A stretch of DNA of 40,250 nt from Alphaproteobacteria bacterium (GTDB lineage Bacteria > Pseudomonadota > Alphaproteobacteria > RF32 > CAG-239), in assembly GCA_017937705.1 (NCBI GenBank), contig JAGBDC010000033.1, forward strand, positions 1 to 40,250, written 5' to 3'. The translations under genes were made by a program, and so were the position numbers. How positions within the stretch are numbered: the stretch's first letter is position 1; every line of letters starts with the position of its first letter. Below, one piece after another: positions 24,114 to 32,621 of this stretch. The notes under the pieces are model-generated. The model was given only the letters and a program-made list of their open reading frames with translations, searched no databases and was not told the origin of the DNA.

Positions 24114-27100
24114 ATGAAAAAAGTTTCAAACAGGCACTATATCGGCCGTAAAATTTTTGACTACATCATTGTTGCGATTTTGTTGTTGTTCATCTTTTTT
24201 ATGTGGCAATTATATCGTGGTCCGATATCCGTTCCTTTTTTGAAACCATATATTATTGCAGCGCTTAATCCGGATAGTGAAGAGGCAGAAGTTTCGGTTG
24301 AAAGCGTAAATATTGAGTTAGTTCGTTCAGTTAAGCCGTTAAAAATTATAGCTAATAATGTTGTTTATAAAAGCACGAATAATGCCTTTCGTTTTTCGGC
24401 ACCTCGAACTTCCGTATCATTTAGTATTACGGCGTTGCTTCAAGGTGTAATTGCACCATCATCAATTAATATGGAAAAGCCATCTGTTTACATTTTTACT
24501 ACATACGGGCTTAAAGAACAGGATGAAGCTTCTCGTATAACCGAGAAAAAAATAAACTACTATTTTACACAATTTGAAGAATTTTTGGAACGATTTAATT
24601 CTGAAGATAAAACTTATGCCGAGAGCTATATTAATAATATATCCATAACCGAAGGTGAAGTAGAATTTCACGAAGTTGATTTGGGACGAAAATGGATATT
24701 AAAGGAACTGAATTATAATTTTGAGCGAGGTTTAGGGGATATTTCAACAGATATCAGCTCTCTTTTATATTTGGGAAAAACTGTTGTTCACGTTGGACTT
24801 GACGGAGGGTATAGAGCTGCTGATAATAAGTTGGTTTTGAAAGCATATTTTGATGATTTGATTCCTTCCGATGTTATAAATAATTATGTTGACGACGAAA
24901 CAAAATCTAAAATGTATCAAATTAATCTTCCGGTTAGCGGTAATATCTCTACATTGATAGATTTTAATGAATTTATTAAAAACAGAAAAAACTTACAGCA
25001 TGCGGTTGAACAAGCAATAAAAGATATACACTTTCAATTTGAAGGAAGTAAAGGCAGTATAGCTTTTTCATCTGATGAAACCTCAAAATATAATATATCG
25101 TCATTTATTTTGGACGGAAATATTTCCGGTGGTCTTAATAATTTGGAAATTAAAGATGCCGATTTTAATTTGGGCGAACAAAAAGTAAAACTGGGATTTA
25201 GTGCGACCGGACTTGAACCTTTATTATTTCAATCTTCAATGAAAGATTTGAAGATAAAATTGACAGCGGACATCAAGGCTTTAAACTTAAATGATTTATA
25301 CATATATTGGCCTCGATATATTGCTCCTGCCGCTTGGGAATGGTGCAAAGACAGTATCTTTGGCGGAAAAGCCGAAAATGCTCATTTTGAATTTGACTTC
25401 GGTTATGATAAAAAAACGGAAGGTTTGGGTTTTAAAAATTTAAGCGGTGGTGCTTATATTGAAGATTCAAATATACGTTATATTAATACGATGCCGATGG
25501 TAACAAATGTGTATGGTGAGTTTAAAGTTATGCCGGGAGCCATAGAAATTGCGTTGGATAAAGCTAAATCTAACGGAGCATTGCTTGATACCGGAAATGT
25601 ACGTATTTATGGTTTAGGCGAAGAACATAATTTTATAAGCATAAATTTGGTATCTGATTCATCAATTACCGACGCCTTAAAATTAATTGATCATCCGCCG
25701 TTAGAGTTTGCATCGCAATTAGGATTAAAACCTGATATTTTACAAGGTAATGCCGAAACAGATTTACAACTCGATTTTGAATTAAAACGAAACTTGGGGT
25801 ATAAGGATGTTTTTGTAAAAGTAAATTCTAAATTGTTTGATGTTGAAATTGCCGATGCTTATAACGGAAAACCAATAAAGGCCAAAGAATTGAAGTTATA
25901 TGTTGATAACAATGGTTTATTGGTCGACGGAGATGCGGTTTTTGATGACATTCCTTTAACAATATCATGGAATGAACGTTTTAAGCCGGATAGGGATAAT
26001 CAAAGTCAATATCGAGTAAAATTACAATTAGACGAAGCAATTGCCAAGAAATTTGGTGTTTCCGTTAATGTGCTGAGTAAACCTTATGTTGACGGACATA
26101 TTGATATAGATGCTTTAGCTGTTCCCACAAAAGACGGATATAGACTTGATATAAACGGAGATTTAAAACATTCGATATTGAATTATAGCTTTTTGGGTTT
26201 TGTGAAACCTCTTGATGAAAATGGTGAACTAAAATCTACCTTGATATTCAAAAACGGTAAATTACAATCTATTCCTGAATTTTCATTAACTAAAAAAGAT
26301 TTTTCTCTTGGCGGAAAAGTTAATTTTGATAATAAAAATCGCTTAAAACAGGTTGATATAAACGATATAAAAGGTCCAAAGACTAATGCTCGAGCACAAA
26401 TAGATTTTGCGAATGATAAAGATAATAAAATAACGGTAAATATTTCAGGAAACAGCTATGATTTATCTCCGTTTTTTGACAATAGAGACAAGGAAGAACA
26501 AAAAGATACTTCTAAATCAGAAACAAATTTAGAAAATACTCCGAACATGGATATTAATATTGCCGTTAACAGATTGTGGAGCAATCCCGATGTGGCGGTT
26601 ACGAACTTTGCCGGAAATGTGAAGCTTGTAAACGGTATTGGGGTTAATGAAATTCATCTTATCGGTAATTATGATAATAATAAGAATATGACTTTAAAAT
26701 TTGATTATGTTCCCAAACCGAATAAGGAATATTATTTGACTATTGACAGTAATGCCGCCGGTAATACATTACGGTTTTTGCGATTGTATAAAGATATGCA
26801 CGGCGGAAATTTACATATAGAAGCAAAAATGGGAGCAGATAAAGAATTAATCGGTCATGCGAAAATTCGAGATTTTAGCATTCACAATACTCCGACTTTG
26901 GCAAAACTGTTAACTGTTGCTTCGTTTAGCGGAATGGTTGATATGCTTCGAGGAGACGGAATGAAATTTTCGCATTTTGATGCTCCGTTTAAATATCAAA
27001 ACAAAATATTATATGTAAACAAGGCAAAAGCCTATGGTAATGTTTTGGGAATTACTTTGACCGGTGCTTATAACATGAATAACGAGGCAATAAGTATGGA

Positions 27101-27326
27101 AGGAATGTTTGCTCCGGCCTATGGTTTGAATACGCTTATCGGAAGTATTCCTTTGGTAGGAAATTTGTTGGCAGGAAAAGACGGAACGGTGTTTGCGGCC
27201 AATTATTCAATATCAGGAACTTCATCGGAAGCAGAAGTTAGCTTTAATCCTTTATCTGCATTAAGTCCCAATTCGTTAAAAGAGGCTGTGGCTTCTGTTT
27301 TTGGGGATGAAGAAGATGAATTTTAA
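24114..27326 (+). CDS. AsmA-like / DUF3971-type envelope protein
   Basis: 1070 residues. One N-terminal membrane anchor (about 16-34) is followed by a very long periplasmic region of alternating beta-strands with repeated short motifs (LNLNDLYIYWPRYIAPAAW is the recognisable central segment, near 395). A C-terminal AsmA-type domain (about 925-1060) includes LLTVASFSGMVDMLRGDG and IPLVGNLLAGKDGTVFAA. This matches the large YhdP/AsmA family, thought to bridge the membranes and help move phospholipid to the outer membrane. The ATG directly abuts the prfB stop (TAAATG), suggesting coupling. Family assignment is good; the lipid-transport role is by analogy. Confidence 0.88.
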   Translation: MKKVSNRHYIGRKIFDYIIVAILLLFIFFMWQLYRGPISVPFLKPYIIAALNPDSEEAEVSVESVNIELVRSVKPLKIIANNVVYKSTNNAFRFSAPRTSVSFSITALLQGVIAPSSINMEKPSVYIFTTYGLKEQDEASRITEKKINYYFTQFEEFLERFNSEDKTYAESYINNISITEGEVEFHEVDLGRKWILKELNYNFERGLGDISTDISSLLYLGKTVVHVGLDGGYRAADNKLVLKAYFDDLIPSDVINNYVDDETKSKMYQINLPVSGNISTLIDFNEFIKNRKNLQHAVEQAIKDIHFQFEGSKGSIAFSSDETSKYNISSFILDGNISGGLNNLEIKDADFNLGEQKVKLGFSATGLEPLLFQSSMKDLKIKLTADIKALNLNDLYIYWPRYIAPAAWEWCKDSIFGGKAENAHFEFDFGYDKKTEGLGFKNLSGGAYIEDSNIRYINTMPMVTNVYGEFKVMPGAIEIALDKAKSNGALLDTGNVRIYGLGEEHNFISINLVSDSSITDALKLIDHPPLEFASQLGLKPDILQGNAETDLQLDFELKRNLGYKDVFVKVNSKLFDVEIADAYNGKPIKAKELKLYVDNNGLLVDGDAVFDDIPLTISWNERFKPDRDNQSQYRVKLQLDEAIAKKFGVSVNVLSKPYVDGHIDIDALAVPTKDGYRLDINGDLKHSILNYSFLGFVKPLDENGELKSTLIFKNGKLQSIPEFSLTKKDFSLGGKVNFDNKNRLKQVDINDIKGPKTNARAQIDFANDKDNKITVNISGNSYDLSPFFDNRDKEEQKDTSKSETNLENTPNMDINIAVNRLWSNPDVAVTNFAGNVKLVNGIGVNEIHLIGNYDNNKNMTLKFDYVPKPNKEYYLTIDSNAAGNTLRFLRLYKDMHGGNLHIEAKMGADKELIGHAKIRDFSIHNTPTLAKLLTVASFSGMVDMLRGDGMKFSHFDAPFKYQNKILYVNKAKAYGNVLGITLTGAYNMNNEAISMEGMFAPAYGLNTLIGSIPLVGNLLAGKDGTVFAANYSISGTSSEAEVSFNPLSALSPNSLKEAVASVFGDEEDEF

Positions 27327-27798
27327 GCGTCAATTGCGAATTGGAATAGATTTTCATGGTGTAATTACGGAAGCTCCTGCTTTTTTTCGTGATTTGACAA
27401 CTTTAGCATTTGATAGGGACTATGAAATATATATAATCTCCGGTGGTCCGTATTTGGTTGAAAAAAATTTTTTAGATGCTTGGCATATAAAATATACCGA
27501 AATATTTTCCCTTTTAGAGCATTTTGCAAGTCATGGAAAAGTAACTTATTTTGAAAACGGCAATTTTAAAGTTCCGGACGAATTATGGAACAAGGCAAAG
27601 GCAGAATATTGTTTGGAACATGATATTGATATTCAAATAGATGATACTCTTGCTTATGGCAAAAATTTTTCAACACCGTTTTGCCTTTATAATGCAAAAA
27701 CTTCAACTTGTGAAATAGGTTCAAAAACCATAAAATTTACAGAATCTGCCTCAGACACATTAAAAGAGATTGAAGAATTTATTTTAAACAAAAATTAA
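27316..27798 (+). CDS. HAD-like protein with altered motif I
   Basis: 160 residues from ATG 27316; earlier starts at 27307 or 27301 are open but leave poor ribosome-site spacing, whereas here GGGGA lies 8 nt upstream. A HAD-like core is suggested by GIDFHGVITEAPAF (11-24), an IYIISGGP strand (motif II-like) and the late IQIDDTLAYGKNF. The usual DxD of motif I reads D12-F-H14-G, so the general acid/base Asp is His. It overlaps the AsmA-like gene by 11 nt. Function unknown; a 5'-nucleotidase-like or phosphatase-like role is only a guess. Confidence 0.75.
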   Translation: MNFKRQLRIGIDFHGVITEAPAFFRDLTTLAFDRDYEIYIISGGPYLVEKNFLDAWHIKYTEIFSLLEHFASHGKVTYFENGNFKVPDELWNKAKAEYCLEHDIDIQIDDTLAYGKNFSTPFCLYNAKTSTCEIGSKTIKFTESASDTLKEIEEFILNKN

Positions 27799-27809
27799 TA
27801 TTATCAATC

Positions 27810-27838
27810 TTGACAAAAATTGCACAAAACGATATAAT
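27810..27838 (+). promoter_or_regulatory. Consensus sigma70 promoter
   Basis: TTGACA (27810-27815), exactly 17 nt, TATAAT (27833-27838): a full match to both consensus hexamers with optimal spacing, the strongest promoter in the window. It reads into the small disrupted ORF at 27859 and could also drive the foreign gene at 28051. Confidence 0.8.
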
Positions 27839-27858
27839 GAAGATGTTTTATTACGGAT

Positions 27859-27970
27859 ATGTTCATTATTAGGTTAATTTTTTGGTTGTTGTTTTTTGAG
27901 TTCTGCTCAAATCGATGATTGGGAAATTTTGGCTGAAACTGAAGTAATTCAAGATGAAGCAGTTGTCTGA
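27859..27970 (+). pseudogene. Small secreted-peptide ORF, broken by a single-base shift
   Basis: ATG 27859 opens MFIIRLIFWLLF, a signal-peptide core, but the frame stops at 27916 (TGA). If one T is removed from the TTTTTT run (27892-27897) the reading continues as LSSAQIDDWEIL and ends EVIQDEAVV at TGA 27968-27970, giving a 36-residue product with a plausible SSA-Q cleavage site. It lies directly behind the consensus promoter. Possible explanations are a pseudogene, an assembly error, or a gene remnant whose 3' part was replaced by the sequence beyond 27971. No recognised homologue. Confidence 0.4.
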
Positions 27971-28050
27971 AGTGATTTTATCACGTCTCCCTGACAGCTC
28001 AACAAGATTAACCCAAACGGAGACTTGGGCGCCATTAAAATTATTATATC

Positions 28051-29091
28051 ATGGCAACAACAAACAACAACAAGAGAGTGAGAAACTTTTTCAAGGCTTG
28101 CGGTCGCGGGCTAGAGAGATGCTGGGATGGCATCGTATGGCTAGGTAAGGGCATTGTAGCAACACTTGTGCTGATTATGATGTTTATTTTCATTTATAAT
28201 CCGGTGTCGTTCCTGTTCTGGGCTATCTTCTTCCCGAAAGCAGCGTCTAATCTGATGTGGAATATGGATATTCCTGTGTTTTCAGAGGTGATGCAGTCAT
28301 TCAGCGGCTGGATAGAAAAATTCTTGCCTTTCGGAATGCGTAAGCATTTTATGAAGGTGCGAGGCATTGATAACTATTCGGCTAAGCTTCAGGTCAAGTA
28401 CTATGAAGCAAGTAAGCAGAAGCTTGAGGTCATCAAGAAAATGTCTGACGATGCAGTAAAGCGTCTTTGGAAAGTCGGCAATGCTAATGACTGGCTCAAC
28501 ATCGCTAATGCTGGTGCTAAATTTACAGATGCTCAGTTTGACCAGATGATAAGCCAGAAGTGTCCAAACATTATTTTTAGCTATGTGTCGAACAACACTC
28601 CTAATCAGCACATGTTAAATATGTTGATGAATGAGGTTGATGATGCATGGTTGGATATTCTCGGATACTGTGTTCGTCGTTACGGCCTTCCTGCTCCTCT
28701 AGTAAAGAGAATGTATGAGCATTGCAACGAGAAAGCAAAGAAGGTTTGCGAGGACAACCTCGTTATCTTTGCAGACTGCAAGTTTGTGCTCGGCACACAG
28801 TCTGGTGAAGCACTGAAAGAGTGGGGTTGGGCTTGTGAGAAGAAGCGTGAGATTTGCGTTGAAGCGCAGAAATGTATGTCTTTGTCTCAGTACATCAGGT
28901 ACTTTGAGAATGATTTGAAGCTCGATATCAGAGCTATCAGATATTTCCTCTCAAAGGGCGATTTGTCGATGGCATCTTATATCTTCAAGAAAGAGTATGA
29001 GGCTGTCTCAAATGATGACGAGTCGATGGCATACGTTGCTGCAAATCCGCAGTTGATGCGCAACTTTGCTTTGAATACTCCGAAGAAGTAA
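28051..29091 (+). CDS. Unknown membrane-anchored protein, probably horizontally acquired
   Basis: 346 residues; I do not recognise it. The basic, Asn-rich start (ATTNNNKRVR) is followed by a long hydrophobic stretch at about 34-61, then a mostly helical, soluble C-terminal region (about 95-345) with ten Cys in the whole protein, several widely spaced. Base use differs from its neighbours: all 11 Gln codons are CAG (14 of 15 in xseA are CAA), and a hand count on one 60-base line gives about 45% GC versus 37% for a host line. There is no Shine-Dalgarno before the ATG (AT-rich TTATTATATC), a trait of Bacteroidota genes. It is followed by its own strong terminator (29112-29145). Stand-alone cargo gene; a Bacteroidota donor is inference. 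Confidence 0.85.
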   Translation: MATTNNNKRVRNFFKACGRGLERCWDGIVWLGKGIVATLVLIMMFIFIYNPVSFLFWAIFFPKAASNLMWNMDIPVFSEVMQSFSGWIEKFLPFGMRKHFMKVRGIDNYSAKLQVKYYEASKQKLEVIKKMSDDAVKRLWKVGNANDWLNIANAGAKFTDAQFDQMISQKCPNIIFSYVSNNTPNQHMLNMLMNEVDDAWLDILGYCVRRYGLPAPLVKRMYEHCNEKAKKVCEDNLVIFADCKFVLGTQSGEALKEWGWACEKKREICVEAQKCMSLSQYIRYFENDLKLDIRAIRYFLSKGDLSMASYIFKKEYEAVSNDDESMAYVAANPQLMRNFALNTPKK

Positions 29092-29111
29092 TCTTCACAC
29101 TCTAGCGAATT

Positions 29112-29145
29112 AGCGTTTCCTCCCTTTGGGAGGGGACGCTTTTTT
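29112..29145 (+). terminator. Terminator after the foreign gene
   Basis: AGCGT-TT-CCTCCC, loop TTT, GGGAGG-GG-ACGCT, then a T run. The stem is long and GC-rich, broken only by a TT/GG internal mismatch. It is stronger and more GC-rich than the host terminators here, and probably belongs to the transferred segment. Confidence 0.88.
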
Positions 29146-29208
29146 GTTGCACTAAATTCAATAATCATATAAAATCTGCCGAGATTAATCAGAAAGAAGA
29201 AGCTCAAA

Positions 29209-30510
29209 ATGATAGAACAAATACCCGAGTTTAGTGTTAGCGAAATATCTTTTGCAATCAAGAAAATGGTCGAAACGACTTTTTCTCAAATTCGGGTGCG
29301 CGGTGAAATTTTTGGCTGTAAAAGAGCTGATTCCGGGCATTATTATCTGTCATTAAAAGATGAAAATGCAGTGCTATCAGCGGTTTGTTGGCGAGGAGTG
29401 GCTTCGACACTTCCGATAAAACCGGAAGACGGACTTGAAGTTGTTGCTACCGGAAAAATTACTACTTTTGCCGGAAAAAGCTCATACCAATTAGTTATTG
29501 AAAAAATGGAGGTTGCCGGAACCGGAGCTTTATTAAAACTTTTAGAAGAGCGTAAACAAAAATTTGCTGCCGAAGGTTTGTTTGATGTGGCTCATAAAAA
29601 GCCATTACCTTATTTGCCGAATGTTATAGGGGTTGTTACCAGTCCGACCGGAGCTGTAATCAGAGATATTATACATCGTGTTACCGACAGATTTCCAAGC
29701 CGAATTATTGTTTGGCCGACTTTGGTTCAAGGGGAGGAAGCAGCTACTCAAATTGCTGCGGCTATTGATGGTTTTAACAATTTGCCGATTGACGGAAATA
29801 TTCCTCGTCCTGATGTCTTAATTGTAGCTCGTGGCGGAGGAAGTTTGGAAGACTTGTGGTGTTTTAATGAAGAAGCGGTGGTTCGTGCCGTTTATAATTC
29901 ACAAATTCCGATTGTTTCTGCCGTCGGGCACGAAACCGATACGATGTTAATTGACTATGTTGCCGATGTTAGAGCTCCAACACCTACCGGAGCAGCGGAG
30001 TTTGTTGTGCCGGTAAAATCAGAAATAGCCTCTAAATTGATGTTACAAGGGAGCCGGATGATAAATTCGGTTCATCGTCTTTATCAGGAAAATAAAAATA
30101 TATTGGAAGGATTGGCTCGTGGTATTCCTAATTTGGAGCAAATTTTAAGCGACAATGTGCAAAAACTTGACGATAGAGTAGAGCGACTTAATTTGGCTTT
30201 CAAAAATTATCTCAATATAAAAGAAAATGTATTGAGCTTAAATGAAATTAAACCTTTTTATATTACAAATATAACCGACAAGAAAAGCGAAAGTTTACAA
30301 AATTTGACTTTGCGTTTGGATTCTGTTTCGGTTGATTCTGTTTTACGACGTGGATTTGCTTGGGTGAAAAATCAACAAGGTAAAACAGTATATAATGTTG
30401 CAGAAGCTAAAAAAAGTCACAGATTAGATATAACTTTTGCCGATGGTACAATAAAAACTTCTCCGGTGGTAAAGAAAAATGAATTACAAGGCGATTTGTT
30501 TGATTTTTAG
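29209..30510 (+). CDS. xseA: Exodeoxyribonuclease VII large subunit
   Basis: 433 residues. With XseB it degrades single-stranded DNA to oligonucleotides. The N-terminal OB-fold is at about 5-100 (RVRGEIFGCKRADSGHYYLSLKD). The catalytic domain has GVVTSPTGAVIRDI (141-154), RGGGSLEDLWCFNEE (208-222) and VGHETD (239-244). The helical region and C-terminal tail follow. No xseB is adjacent. The 3' end overlaps the M23 peptidase gene by 32 nt. The previous gene is the foreign ORF, so the xseA promoter must lie in the 60-odd bases after the terminator, or upstream reading-through is minimal. Confidence 0.96.
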   Translation: MIEQIPEFSVSEISFAIKKMVETTFSQIRVRGEIFGCKRADSGHYYLSLKDENAVLSAVCWRGVASTLPIKPEDGLEVVATGKITTFAGKSSYQLVIEKMEVAGTGALLKLLEERKQKFAAEGLFDVAHKKPLPYLPNVIGVVTSPTGAVIRDIIHRVTDRFPSRIIVWPTLVQGEEAATQIAAAIDGFNNLPIDGNIPRPDVLIVARGGGSLEDLWCFNEEAVVRAVYNSQIPIVSAVGHETDTMLIDYVADVRAPTPTGAAEFVVPVKSEIASKLMLQGSRMINSVHRLYQENKNILEGLARGIPNLEQILSDNVQKLDDRVERLNLAFKNYLNIKENVLSLNEIKPFYITNITDKKSESLQNLTLRLDSVSVDSVLRRGFAWVKNQQGKTVYNVAEAKKSHRLDITFADGTIKTSPVVKKNELQGDLFDF

Positions 30511-31315
30511 TTCGTTGCTTGCAACAAATGTAAATGCTCAAGAAAAAATGAATGTTTGCGGTGAGTTAAAACAAGGAGAACTGGTCGTTCTTAAAAATAT
30601 TGATGCAACTGCACGCAGTGTTGTATTAAACGGAAAAGAATATCCCATAACCAATGACGGATATGCAATTTTGGCTTTTCACCGTGATGAGAAAAACAAT
30701 CAGGAAATTTTGACCGACAACGAAAAATATAAACTTGAAATTAAACAGGCTACTTGGGATATTCAACGAATTAATGGTGTTCCGCAACAAAAAGTAACAC
30801 CGGATAAAAGTAATGATGCCGAAATTATGCGTGAACGAAATGATGTTGCAAAATCGGTAAATACAATGCAACCGGGAGATTATTGGCGAGAAGGATTTAT
30901 TTTGCCGGTTGATGGGAGAATAAGCGGACATTTCGGAAATCAAAGAGTGTTTAACGGAACCCCAAAAAGTCCGCATAACGGAACAGATATTGCGGCACCG
31001 GAGGGAACACCGATTAAGGCTTCCGGTAGCGGAAAGGTAATATTGAACGGTAAAGATTATTTTTATACCGGTAATATGGTTATTATTGACCATGGTCAAG
31101 GTTTACAAACAATGTATGCACACATGAAGGATACTAATGTAAAAGTGGGGGATATTGTTGAAAAAGGCGATATAATCGGTACGGTAGGAAAAACCGGACG
31201 TGTAACCGGTCCACATTTGCATTGGGGCGCTTCGTTGAATAATGTTCGTTTTCGTCCGCATTCGCTACTTGATATAAATGAAAAGAAATGTCAAGTTATT
31301 ACGGGAGGAAAATAA
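30479..31315 (+). CDS. Periplasmic M23 family metallopeptidase
   Basis: 278 residues. A signal peptide ends near VNA-Q (20/21). An N-terminal beta-rich region (about 25-100) is followed by a LytM/M23 domain (about 140-260). Metal and catalytic residues are present: H166-x-x-x-D170 (SPHNGTDIAAP), H215 (YAHM) and H246-L-H248 (GPHLHWG), so the enzyme looks active. It should cleave peptide cross-links in the cell wall. The start lies inside the end of xseA; uppP begins at the base after its stop, so the three genes are probably one unit. Homologues beside xseA are common in alphaproteobacteria. Confidence 0.93.
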   Translation: MNYKAICLIFSSLLATNVNAQEKMNVCGELKQGELVVLKNIDATARSVVLNGKEYPITNDGYAILAFHRDEKNNQEILTDNEKYKLEIKQATWDIQRINGVPQQKVTPDKSNDAEIMRERNDVAKSVNTMQPGDYWREGFILPVDGRISGHFGNQRVFNGTPKSPHNGTDIAAPEGTPIKASGSGKVILNGKDYFYTGNMVIIDHGQGLQTMYAHMKDTNVKVGDIVEKGDIIGTVGKTGRVTGPHLHWGASLNNVRFRPHSLLDINEKKCQVITGGK

Positions 31316-32119
31316 ATGACTAATATTCAAATTATGATTTTATCTGCAATTCAAGGTTTTACCGAGTTTTTGCCGGTCAGCTCATCCGGTCATTTGATTT
31401 TGCTTTCAAAATTAACTTCTTTTCCGGATCAAGGATTAGAGATAGATGTTGCTGTTCATGTCGGTTCAATTTTAGCAGTAATGATTTATTTCTACAAAGA
31501 CATCTTGGCAATGATATATGGCCTTTTAGGGTGTATTTATAAAAAGTTCTCACAATATAATACAAAACTGTTTTTGATGCTGGTTGTAGGAACGATTCCG
31601 GCTGTGATTTTCGGTTTGTTGTTACATAACTATGGTATGGACTGGCTGCGAAATATAAAAATCATCGGTTGGAATATATTGATATTCGGTATTTTGCTCG
31701 GTTGGGCCGATAAGCATTTTGCTTCAACCCGAAATTTGCAAGATATGAAAATCAGCGATGCTTTAATAATCGGTTTTGCCCAGTGTTTAGCTATGATTCC
31801 GGGGACAAGTCGTTCCGGTATTACAATTACGGTCAGTCGTATTTTGAAAATAAGTCGCCGTGAAGCCGCAAGATTTTGTATGTTGCTTTCCATACCGGCA
31901 ATTACCGGTGCAGGCTTGTTAATAGGGTACGAAATGTATCAAACCGGAAATTCTAACTTAATTTATGCAACCTATGGAGTAGGCTATTCTTTTGTTGCAT
32001 CATTATTGGCAATTTGGATAATGATGAGTTGGCTTAAAACTCGTACTTTTTTACCTTTTGTGGTTTATCGAATAATATTGGGTGTATTTTTGTTATTATA
32101 CGGATATGGATTTATCTGA
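31316..32119 (+). CDS. uppP: Undecaprenyl-diphosphate phosphatase
   Basis: 267 residues, also known as BacA. Converts C55-PP to C55-P, recycling the lipid carrier for peptidoglycan; mild bacitracin resistance is its known side effect. Signature motifs are EFLPVSSSGHL (17-27) and PGTSRSG (162-168). Eight or so hydrophobic helices are visible. It directly follows the M23 peptidase (the TAA is immediately followed by ATG), consistent with a cell-wall unit. The stop is convergent with the minus-strand gene ending at 32121. Confidence 0.97.
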   Translation: MTNIQIMILSAIQGFTEFLPVSSSGHLILLSKLTSFPDQGLEIDVAVHVGSILAVMIYFYKDILAMIYGLLGCIYKKFSQYNTKLFLMLVVGTIPAVIFGLLLHNYGMDWLRNIKIIGWNILIFGILLGWADKHFASTRNLQDMKISDALIIGFAQCLAMIPGTSRSGITITVSRILKISRREAARFCMLLSIPAITGAGLLIGYEMYQTGNSNLIYATYGVGYSFVASLLAIWIMMSWLKTRTFLPFVVYRIILGVFLLLYGYGFI

Positions 32120-32120
32120 T

Positions 32121-32591
32121 TTAATATGCAGGATAATTAGTTATGGCATTATCTTGGCCATTTTCCCCTAATTTATTTATATCATCAAGCGGATAAGATT
32201 GAACATCATATACTCTGTTTCCTGCTTCGTATAATTTGTTTTGAATTTCATTATTCATTTCTTGCGGAGACATTTCGCTTATTTTAGGATTTTGCGGAGA
32301 TATTTCCTCAACAGCATTTTGCGGTGTGGAAGTTTCAGGGATTTTAGGAGTTATTTCTGATTTCTGTCCTCGACGTAAAGGTTGGGGAGAAACATAATCC
32401 GGAATGGGATTTCCTAAAGGATTAGGAGAATCTTTCGGTTGCTCCAATAAAACTTCATTAAAGGTTCCGTTTGTGTTTTCGGCTTCTCCATACACGATAG
32501 TTTCATCATTTGGGGAAGACATGGTGCTGATAACTTCTTGTGCGTATACAGCGGTTGTAAACAAGCTGAATATTAATAAATATTTTAGCAT
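32121..32591 (-). CDS. Secreted Pro/Asn-rich protein, unknown function
   Basis: 156 residues. A signal peptide has cleavage likely after VYA (17). The mature part is low-complexity, rich in Pro, Ser, Glu and Asn (PNPLGNPIPDY, IPETSTPQNAVEE, ISPQNPKISEMSPQE), with no domain I recognise. The C-terminal part (about 118-156: NKLYEAGNRVYDVQSYPL and a Tyr-ending tail) looks more ordered. SD AGGAG lies 6 nt before the ATG. It ends two bases from uppP with no space for a terminator. Probably a periplasmic or surface protein specific to this lineage. Confidence 0.75.
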   Translation of the reverse strand: MLKYLLIFSLFTTAVYAQEVISTMSSPNDETIVYGEAENTNGTFNEVLLEQPKDSPNPLGNPIPDYVSPQPLRRGQKSEITPKIPETSTPQNAVEEISPQNPKISEMSPQEMNNEIQNKLYEAGNRVYDVQSYPLDDINKLGENGQDNAITNYPAY

Positions 32592-32621
32592 AACAATCTC
32601 CTTTTTTAGGAGATATAATTA

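Noticed and set aside
27954-28148. 64-residue ORF at the left edge of the foreign segment
   Set aside because: It overlaps the start of the longer foreign ORF in another frame and has no signal of its own.
30626-31099. 157-residue minus-strand ORF in the M23 gene
   Set aside because: Antisense to a complete M23 peptidase with all metal residues; no SD.
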